From assembly GCF_002217755.1 (NCBI RefSeq), contig NZ_BCFL01000016.1, positions 1,098,319 through 1,162,318 of the forward strand: a DNA stretch of 64,000 nt, in the 5' to 3' direction. The notes below the pieces were generated by a model. That model saw only the letters and a program-made list of their open reading frames with translations, searched no databases and was not told the DNA's origin. This DNA comes from Streptomyces hyaluromycini. GTDB taxonomy: Bacteria > Actinomycetota > Actinomycetes > Streptomycetales > Streptomycetaceae. Numbering within the stretch: the first letter of the stretch is position 1; every line of letters starts with the position of its first letter. Positions 26,396 to 34,406 of the stretch are shown one piece after another. The position numbers and the translations under genes were made by a program.

Positions 26396-27732
26396 AGCTC
26401 TCCCATTCGTCGGATCACGGGGGCCACCCGCTGGACGCCGTGGCGGTAGGCGCCGCGTGCGGCCCGGCGCACGATCTGGCGGACGGGGCCCGGGGCCTTG
26501 TCGGCGGCGGGCGCGCCCGGGAGCGGGGCGCCGTCGGGGCCGAGGTGGTGGCGGGCCAGGATGCCGGGCAGGTAACCGGACGCGGTCTCGGGTGTGTAGT
26601 ACGGGTTCAGGGGCGGCAGCCCGCCGGGCCGTCCGAGCAGCTTCGCGATGCGTTCGCGGGCCGCGTCGAAGGCCCTCTCATAGCTGCCTCCCCCAGAGGG
26701 GGTACCCCCAGCGGCGACGCCCTGCCGTGAGACCCACTCGGCGTCGGGCACCGGGCGGTGTCCGGCGTCGAGCTGGTCCCAGGAGGCGAGGCAGCCGGAG
26801 CCGACGAAGTGGTGGTTGCCGAGCGCCTCGCGGATGCCGAGGTCGGTGAGGACCACGGTCGGGATCCGGCGGTGCAGGGACTCCAGGGCGGCCGTCGAGC
26901 TCATCGTGACCAGGAGGTCGGTGCGGTCGAGCACCTCGCCCATGTGGCCGTAGACCAGCCGGAAGTTGGCGGGCACGTCCTTGCCCTGGACCAGCTTCTG
27001 GTACGGCAGTTCCTCGATGTGGGTGGTGTGCTCGCCGGGCTTGGAGCGCAGCTTGAGCAGCACTTCCCGCTCGGGGTGCTTGCGGGCGTGCTGGATCAGC
27101 CGGTTGAGCAGGTAGGTACGGTCCTTGCGGCTGTCGGGGACCGAGGGCTGGGCGGCGAAGACCACGGTGTAGGGGTCGTGTTCGCCTTCGTAGGGCGCCC
27201 CGCCGAGGAACGGCAGCGCGACCTCGGTCACCGACGAGGAGTCGGCGCCGACCCCGTCGTACACCGCCCGGAAACGATCGGCGTCCTGACGGGAGTTGGC
27301 GAGGACGAGGTCCGCGCCGTGCCGCAGCAGCAGGCCGTCGGCGAGCTTCTCGTAGACGACGCCGACGTAGCCGGTGACGACGACGGGCCGCTTCTCCCGG
27401 CCGGCCCAGGCGCTGCGCAGCCCGTGCAGCATGGCCTGCGTCCCGCCGCCGACGAGGGAGAGGACGAGGATGTCGTACGACTGCTGTTCCATGTCTCTCA
27501 GGAACTCGACGGCCGTCACTTCGCGGAGCGAGTCCGCGTGGACGCCGACTTCCTGGAGCTGGCGGGCGGTGGGGGTGGCACGGCCGCGCAGAAGGTAACC
27601 GTCGAGCCGGACGTCCGAATTGTCGCTTTCGTTGGGAATCAGGCGCTTCGCGGTGAGCGCCCCCCACTTCCACCGAGTATCGGAATCCGCCAGGACGGCC
27701 ACCCGCAGGGACTTCGTTGCACTTGCTGGCAC
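26392..27732 (-). CDS. DUF6716-type putative glycosyltransferase
   Basis: 446 residues. A GT-B-like layout: N-terminal RVAVLADSDTRWKWGALTAK, DILVLSLVGGGTQAMLHGLR, TGYVGVVYEKLADGLLLRHG, and C-terminal LVTMSSTAALESLHRRIPTV, the nucleotide-sugar site style of capsule/wall-polymer transferases. First gene of the four-gene minus operon. GTG at 27732 is preceded by TAGCGT (27740-27745) seven bases upstream, so the mRNA is probably leaderless. No signal peptide. The sugar transferred is unknown. Confidence 0.75.
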   Translation of the reverse strand: MPASATKSLRVAVLADSDTRWKWGALTAKRLIPNESDNSDVRLDGYLLRGRATPTARQLQEVGVHADSLREVTAVEFLRDMEQQSYDILVLSLVGGGTQAMLHGLRSAWAGREKRPVVVTGYVGVVYEKLADGLLLRHGADLVLANSRQDADRFRAVYDGVGADSSSVTEVALPFLGGAPYEGEHDPYTVVFAAQPSVPDSRKDRTYLLNRLIQHARKHPEREVLLKLRSKPGEHTTHIEELPYQKLVQGKDVPANFRLVYGHMGEVLDRTDLLVTMSSTAALESLHRRIPTVVLTDLGIREALGNHHFVGSGCLASWDQLDAGHRPVPDAEWVSRQGVAAGGTPSGGGSYERAFDAARERIAKLLGRPGGLPPLNPYYTPETASGYLPGILARHHLGPDGAPLPGAPAADKAPGPVRQIVRRAARGAYRHGVQRVAPVIRRMGEL

Positions 27733-27761
27733 GTCGAAGACGCTAGGAAGCCATTCCGAGG

Positions 27762-27794
27762 AACTCCCGAACCCGAATCCAACAAAAGGTTAAC
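27762..27794 (-). promoter_or_regulatory. PHO-box-like direct repeats for the minus operon
   Basis: Read on the minus strand, three adjacent 11-base units start GTTAACC, GTTGGAT and GTTCGGG. PhoP boxes of Streptomyces are 11-base direct repeats built around GTTCACC. The -10 box TAGCGT at 27745-27740 follows. Only the first unit is close to consensus. Confidence 0.4.
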
Positions 27795-27846
27795 AACACA
27801 TCGCCGGATGGCGAATCAGCTCGGGATAAGCCCTCAAATTCAGCCG

Positions 27847-27879
27847 GTTCACAGCTTCGCCACGTGTCGTTCACCTCGA
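27847..27879 (+). promoter_or_regulatory. PHO-box-like repeats upstream of the GT2 gene
   Basis: GTTCACAGCTT, CGCCACGTGTC and GTTCACCTCGA are three consecutive 11-base units; units 1 and 3 match the PhoP core GTTCAC. A -10 box TAACGT (27918-27923) lies seven bases before the leaderless GTG at 27931. Phosphate control of the wall-polymer genes is inferred. Confidence 0.5.
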
Positions 27880-27930
27880 ATCAAGGAGACGGCCAAGACG
27901 GATGACGGGCGTCCGCCTAACGTCCTCCAC

Positions 27931-28908
27931 GTGGTCAAGCTCTCCGTCATCGTGCCGTTCTACAACGTGCAGCAATACGCGCCCGACACCCTGAGGAGCC
28001 TGCGCGCGAACGCGCGTGAGGACTTCGAATTCATTCTCGTCGACGACTGCTCGACCGACGGGACACCAGAGATTCTCGCGCGAGCCGAGCGCGAGCTCCC
28101 AGGCGCGGTCCATGTCAGACACGAGCAGAACGGGGGGCTGGCCACCGCGCGCAACACCGGCATCGACAAAGCGCGCGGCGAGTACGTGACCTTCCTGGAC
28201 GGCGACGACTGGCTGGCACCGGGCTACTACCCTCAGCTCGTCGACGCCATCGAGTCGCTGAACTGCGACTTCGTCCGTACCGACCATGTGCAGTGCACCG
28301 CGCGGGCCCGGACCGTGACCCGGGTGCCGGTCGGCCGCCGGAACGTCGTGATGAACCCGCGGGACGCCATCCTGCCCGCCGACCGGTCCACCTCCGTCGA
28401 CTACGCCTACGCCTGGGCGGGCGTCTACCACCGCCGACTGGTGGACAAGGGGCTCGTGCATTTCACGGACGGGCTGCGCACGGCCGAGGACCGGCCGTGG
28501 ATCTGGAAGCTGCACCGGGAGGCCGAGTCCTTCGCCGCGGTGAACCTGCTCGGCGTCTTCTACCGGCGTGGCGTAGCCTCGTCACTCACGCAGATCGGCG
28601 ACGTCCGTCAGCTCGATTTCATTCGCGCGTTCGACCAGGTGATCGAGGAAACCGCACAGGACGCCGACGCGAAGGAACTCCTGCCGAAGGCCGTCCGTAC
28701 GTATTGCGCCATCATTTCCCATCACCTGGGATCCATCGAAAGGTTCGAGCCCGCGGTGGCGAAGAAGCTGAAATCCATGAGCGCGGCCGCACTGCGGCGC
28801 ATGCCGCAGGACGTGCTGGACGAGGCCCTGGACTCCATGGACCTCCAGCGCGCCACCAAGCTGCGCCGGCTGCGCCGCCGTCCCGCCCCCGCGGGAGCCG
28901 CCGCGTGA
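27931..28908 (+). CDS. Glycosyltransferase family 2
   Basis: 325 residues. GT-A fold: KLSVIVPFYNVQQYAPDTLR, FILVDDCSTDGTPEIL, HEQNGGLATARNTGIDKARG, the metal-binding FLDGDDW and TAEDRPWIWKL (EDRPW in place of ED of the catalytic base region). The C-terminal 100 residues are helical, as in wall teichoic acid/capsule primases of the TarQ-like type. GTG at 27931 seven bases after TAACGT. Its stop overlaps the next start (GTGA). It probably adds sugars to the growing glycan in the cytosol. Confidence 0.88.
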   Translation: MVKLSVIVPFYNVQQYAPDTLRSLRANAREDFEFILVDDCSTDGTPEILARAERELPGAVHVRHEQNGGLATARNTGIDKARGEYVTFLDGDDWLAPGYYPQLVDAIESLNCDFVRTDHVQCTARARTVTRVPVGRRNVVMNPRDAILPADRSTSVDYAYAWAGVYHRRLVDKGLVHFTDGLRTAEDRPWIWKLHREAESFAAVNLLGVFYRRGVASSLTQIGDVRQLDFIRAFDQVIEETAQDADAKELLPKAVRTYCAIISHHLGSIERFEPAVAKKLKSMSAAALRRMPQDVLDEALDSMDLQRATKLRRLRRRPAPAGAAA

Positions 28909-30239
28909 CCACCCAGATCTTCCAGGCGTCCACCCTCTACGGCACCGCCACCCTGGCCGCCGCCCTGGACTCCGGCGCCTTCCGCCCGGCCGACCGGCGC
29001 ATCCTGCTGGTCTGCAACAACGCGGCGACCCCGGAGACCACCCCGGGCCTGGACGAGTCGCCCGGCTTCGAGCGGCTGCGCGACCGCTTCGACGAGGTGA
29101 TCTCGTACAACGAGACGATCTTCCCGTTCCACCCCGGCGGCTGGGCCCCGCGCATGGACGACTTCCCGCTGTGGGAACGCTTCCTGCGCCACGAGTGGCA
29201 GCTGGGCGACGACGACGTCGAGTTCGCCGTCGAGTCGATCCAGGTCAACCCCTCGCTCAGCCTCACCCAGATCTTCACCGGCGCCCCGGTCACGGTCTAC
29301 GCCGACGGCCTGATGAGCTACGGCCCGACCCGCAACAAGATCGACCCGCTGGTCGGCACCCGCGTCGACCGGGTCCTCCACCTCGACCTGGTGCCCGGCC
29401 TGCAGCCCATGCTGCTCACCGAGTTCGGCGTCCCCGGCGAGGTCGTGCCGACCCCCGCGTTCACCAAGGTGCTCGCCGAACTCGCGCCCAGCGGCGACGA
29501 GCTGCCGCAGATCGAGGAACCGGCCCTGCTGCTCGGCCAGTACCTCTCCGCACTCGGCATCCTCTCCCCCGAGCAGGAGGAGAACCTGCACGTCAGGATG
29601 CTCAAGGGCGCCGTCGAACTCGGCCACACCAAGGTCGTGTTCAAGCCGCACCCTTCCGCCCCGGCCCGGTTCGCCCGCACCCTGGAGCAGGAGGCCGAGA
29701 AGCTCAAGGTCGACCTCACCGTCCTGGACACCACGGTCCTCGCCGAGGTGCTCTACCAGCGGATGCGTCCCGCCCTGGTCGTCGGCTGCTTCTCCACGGC
29801 GCTGCTCACCGCGTCCGCGCTGTACGGCCTGCCGACCGCCTGCGTCGGCACCGACACCCTCCTCGACAAGCTCACCCCGTACGAGAACAGCAACCGCGTG
29901 CCGGTCACCGTCGTCGACGCGCTGATCCCCCAGCTCACCGACCGCAAGGCGGTCGAGGCACAGCGCCCGCGGATGAGCGTCGAGGCCCTCGGCGAGCTGA
30001 TCCGCGCGGTCGGCTTCGCGATGCAGCCGAAGATCTACCCGCAGCTGCGCGCCGAGACCGAGCGCTACCTGACCAAGCACCTGAACGACACAACCATCCG
30101 CTACTTCAAGCGCAAGCGCCTGACCTCGCTCGGCATGCCCGGCGGGGTGCCGTCCCAGCTCACGTTCCCGCTGCGCAACGCGACCGTCCGCCGGATGGCC
30201 CGCAAGGCGCGCAACCTACGCAGGGGCGTGCGCCGCTGA
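28905..30239 (+). CDS. Alpha-2,8-polysialyltransferase family protein
   Basis: 444 residues. IFQASTLYGTATLAAALDSG, NNAATPETTPGLDE, FPFHPGGWAP, VESIQVNPSLSLTQIFTGA, YADGLMSYGPTRNK, VVFKPHPSAP and VVGCFSTALLTASALYG resemble the POLYST family, which polymerises or caps sialic-acid-like sugars from CMP donors. KPHPS and GCFSTAL fit the GT-B nucleotide site (HP and SS-type motifs of bacterial sialyltransferases). Translationally coupled to the GT2 gene. Works with the CMP-nonulosonate made by the divergent operon. Ends at a repeat-borne terminator. Confidence 0.8.
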   Translation: MTTQIFQASTLYGTATLAAALDSGAFRPADRRILLVCNNAATPETTPGLDESPGFERLRDRFDEVISYNETIFPFHPGGWAPRMDDFPLWERFLRHEWQLGDDDVEFAVESIQVNPSLSLTQIFTGAPVTVYADGLMSYGPTRNKIDPLVGTRVDRVLHLDLVPGLQPMLLTEFGVPGEVVPTPAFTKVLAELAPSGDELPQIEEPALLLGQYLSALGILSPEQEENLHVRMLKGAVELGHTKVVFKPHPSAPARFARTLEQEAEKLKVDLTVLDTTVLAEVLYQRMRPALVVGCFSTALLTASALYGLPTACVGTDTLLDKLTPYENSNRVPVTVVDALIPQLTDRKAVEAQRPRMSVEALGELIRAVGFAMQPKIYPQLRAETERYLTKHLNDTTIRYFKRKRLTSLGMPGGVPSQLTFPLRNATVRRMARKARNLRRGVRR

Positions 30240-30317
30240 GCGCTCGGCAGTGTGTCGTCTGCGGCGCCGTTGTGGCTGGTCGCGCAGTTCCCCGCGCCCC
30301 TAACGGGGCGCTGACGT
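30240..30317. repeat. Intergenic repeat family copy B with terminator hairpin
   Basis: Short copy of the family also at 22788 and 41785, again between convergent genes. Contains CTGCGGCGCCGT, GTGGCTGGTCGCGC and the hairpin GCGCCCC-TAAC-GGGGCGC (30294-30311). Confidence 0.8.
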
Positions 30318-30367
30318 GCCGCTTCTCGATGGGGCGGGTCCGGATCTCCGGGCCCGCCCCTTCGGTG

Positions 30368-32686
30368 TCACCTGCCCAGGATCTTCTTGATCGTGGCGGC
30401 GTTCTCCTCGGTGACCTTCCACAGCTGCTGCTGGCGGTCGTGCACGTCGGCGACGGTGCGGCTGTGGTTGTCGAGGATGCCGACCGCGCGCTCGGTGAGG
30501 ATGTCGCCGAGGTCCCGCTCGTGCACCGAGACGCCCCACTCGGGCCGCTCGATGTCGTTCAGGAAGTACGCCATCTTCGGGTGCGAGATCAGCGAGATGA
30601 TCGGCGTGCCGACCCCGAACGGGATCATGCCGGCGTGCCCGCGCATGCCGATGACCAGGCGGGTCTTGGCGTACGTCTCGCGGATCTCGTCGTTGGAGAA
30701 GTCGTACATCGGGATCACCGGGAGCGAGATGCCGTGCTCGCGGCGCAGGTCGAAGGCGATCTTCTCGTCGTCGAGGGAGTGCGCGACGCACTTGACCTCG
30801 GTGTGCTCGCCGATCTTGCGGACGGCCTTGGCCATCTCGGCGAGGAAGTGCGCGTAGTCGTGGCCGAAGCGCAGCCCCGCGCGGTCGTAGGCCGCGTTGA
30901 GCATCACCGTGTCCTCGCGGTACGCCGGGTCGGTCCAGCCGACCACCAGCTGGCGCATGACCGTGGTGGGACAGGGCTGGAAGACGACCTTGTCCTGGAG
31001 CTCCGGCGGAAGCATGCCGCGGACCTTGGCGATGGAGCCGTGGTTGCGCAGGCCGAAGAAGGAGGACTTCTCGACCAGCAGCCGCAGGCTCTCGTTGAAC
31101 CGGTTGGCCCGGTAGGACTGGCCGTCGAAGGCGTTGAAGCCGACCGCGTAGACCATGATCGGGACGTCGATGGCGCGCAGGTGCTCGTCCGGGACGTTCC
31201 ACTGCCACGCGCTGTTGCCGTTGGGCATGGTGTCCGGGATGAACAGACCGCCGCCGCCGATGACCAGACCGCGGCGGGCGTTGACGCGCTCCAGGGCGGC
31301 CTTGTCGAAGTAGCGGTGGGCGTGCACGGAGTGCCAGCGCCGGGAGGTGGTGTCCGGGCCGAAGCCGAGCCGGACGGTCTCCGGGAGCAGCTTGTCGCCC
31401 GCGTTGCCCTGCCGGTCCATGTAGAACGCGACGTGCGCCAGCTGGTCCTCGGCGCTGCCCTGCTCCTGGGAGGGGACGGCGGCCGCGCGCTGCGCCCACA
31501 GGCGGCTGGAGCGGTGCGTGGGGTCCACGGTGAGGCCGGCGGTGGCGTACCTGAGGGCCTCGGTGTTGTCGCCGTGCACCCAGGCCATCTGGGCGAGCCG
31601 CGCGAAGGCGGTCGCGGCCCGGTTGGGGGCGGCGCTGGCGAGCAGCAGCTGGGTCTTGGCCTCGTCGTAGCGGGAGACGCTCATCAGGGCGTGGCCGAGC
31701 ACCTCGTGCGGCCAGGCCTCGTCCAGCGGGATGTGCACGCTGCTCATGACGTCGACGGCGTCCTGGTAGTCGCCGCCTGCGATGTGCGCGGCGGCCACCT
31801 TGCGGGCGATCTCGACGTCACCGGTGCGCTTGACGTGCGGGGTGCCGAAGTGGACCACCAGGTCGTGGTGGAGGCCGCCGGGGGCGGCGAAGTAGGCCGC
31901 GTGGAACTCCGCGTCGGTCAGCTCGAACTCGCGCCAGCGGTCCTCGGCCTGCGCATAGCCGGACTCGCCGCCCTGCCAGGGCTTGTGCCGCCCGGTGAAG
32001 TGCAGGATCTTCGTCTCCTCGGGGACCGGGAGGTCGCCGGAGAGCCGCCGCTTGACGAAGTTGTACTTGGCGTCGAGGCGGACGAAGTCGCCGTCCAGGA
32101 CGGCGTTCAGGATGCCCTGGTCGTGCTTGTCCAGCTCGTAGTCGCCGCTGCGGCCGGTCTTGTCGATCTTCGCGCAGAACTCGTCGGACAGGTACTCCTT
32201 CTGGATCACCAGAAGGCCGGAGTTCAGCTTGTGCTGCCCGTAGAAGAACTGGGGCACGGCCGCGAGACCCTCGCGCAGCTCCAGGAGCTCGCCGAGGCCG
32301 CCGAGGACGACCATGTCGGTGTCCAGGGTGATGACCGTGTCGTAGTCGCGCAGCCGGAAGATGTCGAGGATGAAGTACGCCTTGCGGACCAGGTAGTTGT
32401 CCTGGTCGCCCTTGACGTACGAGTCGTAGTGCGTGTCGTTGACCCGCTGCAGCACGATCCGGGGGTGCAGGGCGCGGATCTTGGCGATGGAGGCCGGGCG
32501 CAGGTCGTCGTAGAGCACGACGAAGTCCTCGCAGACGCCCGGGTTGGACAGGGCGAGGCTGCGCAGCAGGACCAGGAAGCCGGGCAGGTAGTTCTCGTCC
32601 ACGTAGGACGCGAAGGCTATCCGGCGCTTCTTGGTGAGGGCGCTCGCGTCGGTGTTGGGCACCGCCGGGGTGAAGGTGGTCGTCAT
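30368..32686 (-). CDS. Fusion: GT8-like glycosyltransferase, TPR-like linker, polysaccharide pyruvyltransferase
   Basis: 772 residues. Residues about 20-270 are a GT8-type domain (RIAFASYVDENYLPGFLVLL, YDTVITLDTDMVVLGGL with the DxD, KLNSGLLVIQKE, DQGILNAVL, KILHFTGRHKPW). A helical TPR-like stretch spans about 280-400 (EVLGHALMSVSRYDEAKTQL). The C-terminal 350 residues are a pyruvyltransferase (NAGDKLLPETVRLGF, VIGGGGLFIPDT, FFGLRNHGSIAKVRGMLP, VIGMRGHAGMIPFGVGTPII). It could add a sugar and a pyruvate ketal to it, making the polymer more acidic. ATG overlaps the stop of the GT29 gene (ATGA), so the two are coupled. Confidence 0.85.
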   Translation of the reverse strand: MTTTFTPAVPNTDASALTKKRRIAFASYVDENYLPGFLVLLRSLALSNPGVCEDFVVLYDDLRPASIAKIRALHPRIVLQRVNDTHYDSYVKGDQDNYLVRKAYFILDIFRLRDYDTVITLDTDMVVLGGLGELLELREGLAAVPQFFYGQHKLNSGLLVIQKEYLSDEFCAKIDKTGRSGDYELDKHDQGILNAVLDGDFVRLDAKYNFVKRRLSGDLPVPEETKILHFTGRHKPWQGGESGYAQAEDRWREFELTDAEFHAAYFAAPGGLHHDLVVHFGTPHVKRTGDVEIARKVAAAHIAGGDYQDAVDVMSSVHIPLDEAWPHEVLGHALMSVSRYDEAKTQLLLASAAPNRAATAFARLAQMAWVHGDNTEALRYATAGLTVDPTHRSSRLWAQRAAAVPSQEQGSAEDQLAHVAFYMDRQGNAGDKLLPETVRLGFGPDTTSRRWHSVHAHRYFDKAALERVNARRGLVIGGGGLFIPDTMPNGNSAWQWNVPDEHLRAIDVPIMVYAVGFNAFDGQSYRANRFNESLRLLVEKSSFFGLRNHGSIAKVRGMLPPELQDKVVFQPCPTTVMRQLVVGWTDPAYREDTVMLNAAYDRAGLRFGHDYAHFLAEMAKAVRKIGEHTEVKCVAHSLDDEKIAFDLRREHGISLPVIPMYDFSNDEIRETYAKTRLVIGMRGHAGMIPFGVGTPIISLISHPKMAYFLNDIERPEWGVSVHERDLGDILTERAVGILDNHSRTVADVHDRQQQLWKVTEENAATIKKILGR

Positions 32687-34143
32687 CGCAGGGAGATCCT
32701 CATGTCGGTCACGCTCTGGGCCCGCTGCATGACCCAATCCTTCTCGCTGGTGTATTCGTGCACGGAGGTGATGGCCAGCTTCATGGCCTCCTGCACGCGG
32801 TAGGCGCCGCTCTCGTAGAAGTCGAAGCCGATCAGGTCCAGGGTCGGGCTGACGTCCAGGAAGTCCAGCAGCCACAGCATGTTGAAGCCGGACGTCGGGA
32901 TGCCCGACCAGGTGTCGGTGCTGATCTGCCCGATGTTGCGCATCGGCCAGCGCAGCGACTCGTCGCCGAGGTACTTCTGCGCGCCGGGCACCAGCTTGTT
33001 GCGCAGCGAGTGCTTCCAGTCGCCCGAGACGCCGCCGAAGATCAGCCGGGTGGTCACCGGCTTCTCCCAGTTGAAGGCGTGCTTGTGGATGCTGACGTGG
33101 ATGTCGGTGCGGCTGCCGGTGTGCTTCGGGTCGATCTTGTACGAGTTGAAGCGCACGACCAGGTCGTAGTCGTCGATCTGCTTGCCGATGCCGCCGGCGC
33201 CCACTCGGCCCGAGTTGGCGATCAGGCAGACCGACTTGCCGGCGATCTGGTTGCGGAACTCGCCGAGGCTGATCCACTGCACGCCGTCGACGGTCGGGTT
33301 GGCGACCGGGCCGCGCATCCGGATCCGGCGCTGCTCGGCGTAGAGCGCGACGGCCTCCGCGAGACCGGCGTCGTTGCCCTCGGCGAGGCGCAGGTCCAGG
33401 TACTGGCTGAGCAGCTCCTGGCGGTCGTTCACCGGTGCCTCGTCCTCGGCGAGGGCGAGCAGCGCGCCGACCAGGCGGGGCTCGGCGGCCCGCCAGTCGC
33501 CGGCGGCCTGCAGGGCGAGGCCCTCGGCCCAGGTGGCGGTGGAGGGCGCGCGGACGTGGTCCGCGGCGTCGGGTACCTGACGCTTCAGGAGGCCGAGCAG
33601 TTCGCCTTCGCGTTCGGCGGCGCGGCGCATGCCCGAGACCCGGTTGGCGACGCCGAAGCCGTCGTCGGTGGTGAGTTCGAGGTAGCGCTCGTAGGCCTCG
33701 ACGGCCTCGCGCTCCTCGCCGAGGCCCTCCAGGATGCGGGCGCGCAGCCGCCAGCCGGCGCGGGAGTTCTTGCGCTGGGCGAGGACGGTGTCGCTGATCA
33801 CCAGGGCGAGGTTCAGCTCGTCGTTGTAACCGCACTCCAGGGCCTTGTTGGCGACCGCGAGCAGAGCGTCCAGCAGGTCGTTGTTGATCCCGCCCGAGGG
33901 ACTCGCCGCGCCCTTGACGGCGCGCTTCAGAAGCGCCGTCGCACCGCCGGCCGAGGCAGGAGCGGGTGTGGTCGTGCCCTCCGTGGCGACGACCACCAGC
34001 AGCTTGCGCAGCTGCTCCGCCAGCTCCGCGCGACGGCGGTCGAGGCTGCCGACCACTTTGCCGCTGTGCACGGCGCAGGCGTGCAGGCAGTCGTCCAGCT
34101 CCCCTCCGCGCGCAGGTGCCCGCCTGTTCTGGACCCTCGTCAT
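32683..34143 (-). CDS. GT29 sialyltransferase-like protein with N-terminal TPR-like region
   Basis: 486 residues. Residues about 90-280 are helical, TPR-like (LNLALVISDTVLAQRKNSRA, EEREAVEAYERYLELT). The C-terminal 200 show the animal-type sialyl motifs: L motif KSVCLIANSGRVGAGGIGKQ through IDDYDLVVRFN, S motif IPTSGFNMLWLLDFL with LIGFDFY, and a VS-like H-x4-E in HEYTSEKDW. GT29 enzymes transfer sialic acid from CMP-sialic acid. Bacterial members are uncommon and fit the CMP-nonulosonate genes nearby. ATG at 34143 has AGGAG upstream; a frame to 34206 exists. Coupled to the GT8-pyruvyltransferase gene. Confidence 0.82.
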   Translation of the reverse strand: MTRVQNRRAPARGGELDDCLHACAVHSGKVVGSLDRRRAELAEQLRKLLVVVATEGTTTPAPASAGGATALLKRAVKGAASPSGGINNDLLDALLAVANKALECGYNDELNLALVISDTVLAQRKNSRAGWRLRARILEGLGEEREAVEAYERYLELTTDDGFGVANRVSGMRRAAEREGELLGLLKRQVPDAADHVRAPSTATWAEGLALQAAGDWRAAEPRLVGALLALAEDEAPVNDRQELLSQYLDLRLAEGNDAGLAEAVALYAEQRRIRMRGPVANPTVDGVQWISLGEFRNQIAGKSVCLIANSGRVGAGGIGKQIDDYDLVVRFNSYKIDPKHTGSRTDIHVSIHKHAFNWEKPVTTRLIFGGVSGDWKHSLRNKLVPGAQKYLGDESLRWPMRNIGQISTDTWSGIPTSGFNMLWLLDFLDVSPTLDLIGFDFYESGAYRVQEAMKLAITSVHEYTSEKDWVMQRAQSVTDMRISLR

Positions 34144-34235
34144 AGCTCTCCTGATTTTGCCAAGCAAAACTTGTGTAATGGCTGTGTGTGGTGAGGTGAC
34201 CCGCACCAGGGGGGATGGATGGAGAAACTAGGAAG

Positions 34236-34257
34236 CCAAAACGACCATATGGTTAAC
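34236..34257 (-). promoter_or_regulatory. PHO-box-like units and -10 box of the GT29 operon
   Basis: On the minus strand GTTAACCATAT and GGTCGTTTTGG are two 11-base units, followed by TGGCTTCCTAG. The same TGGCTTCCTAG precedes the DUF6716 operon. TAGTTT (34230-34225) would be the -10 box, giving a leader of about 75 bases. The rest of 34258-34406 holds no gene. Confidence 0.4.
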
Positions 34258-34406
34258 GAACACCGACGGGTAAGAGAATGGTTAGCAGGTTCACCGCACA
34301 CTTCCTATGATTCCCCCAGGTGACGGTATTGGGCTTCCCACATCCCGGGGACTTCACGAACAGATCGGATGATTAACCTCCCGGACCCGGGTAGGGGTCC
34401 CGGACC

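Noticed and set aside
26758..27900. Plus-strand frame running into the GT2 gene, giving a 716-residue protein
   Set aside because: The upstream half is antisense to the DUF6716 gene; the GT2 domain begins at 27931 with a clear leaderless promoter.
32686..33835. A single 1155-residue protein joining the GT8 fusion to an upstream frame
   Set aside because: The upstream part is an out-of-frame shadow of the GT29 gene; ATGA overlap at 32683-32686 marks the real start.
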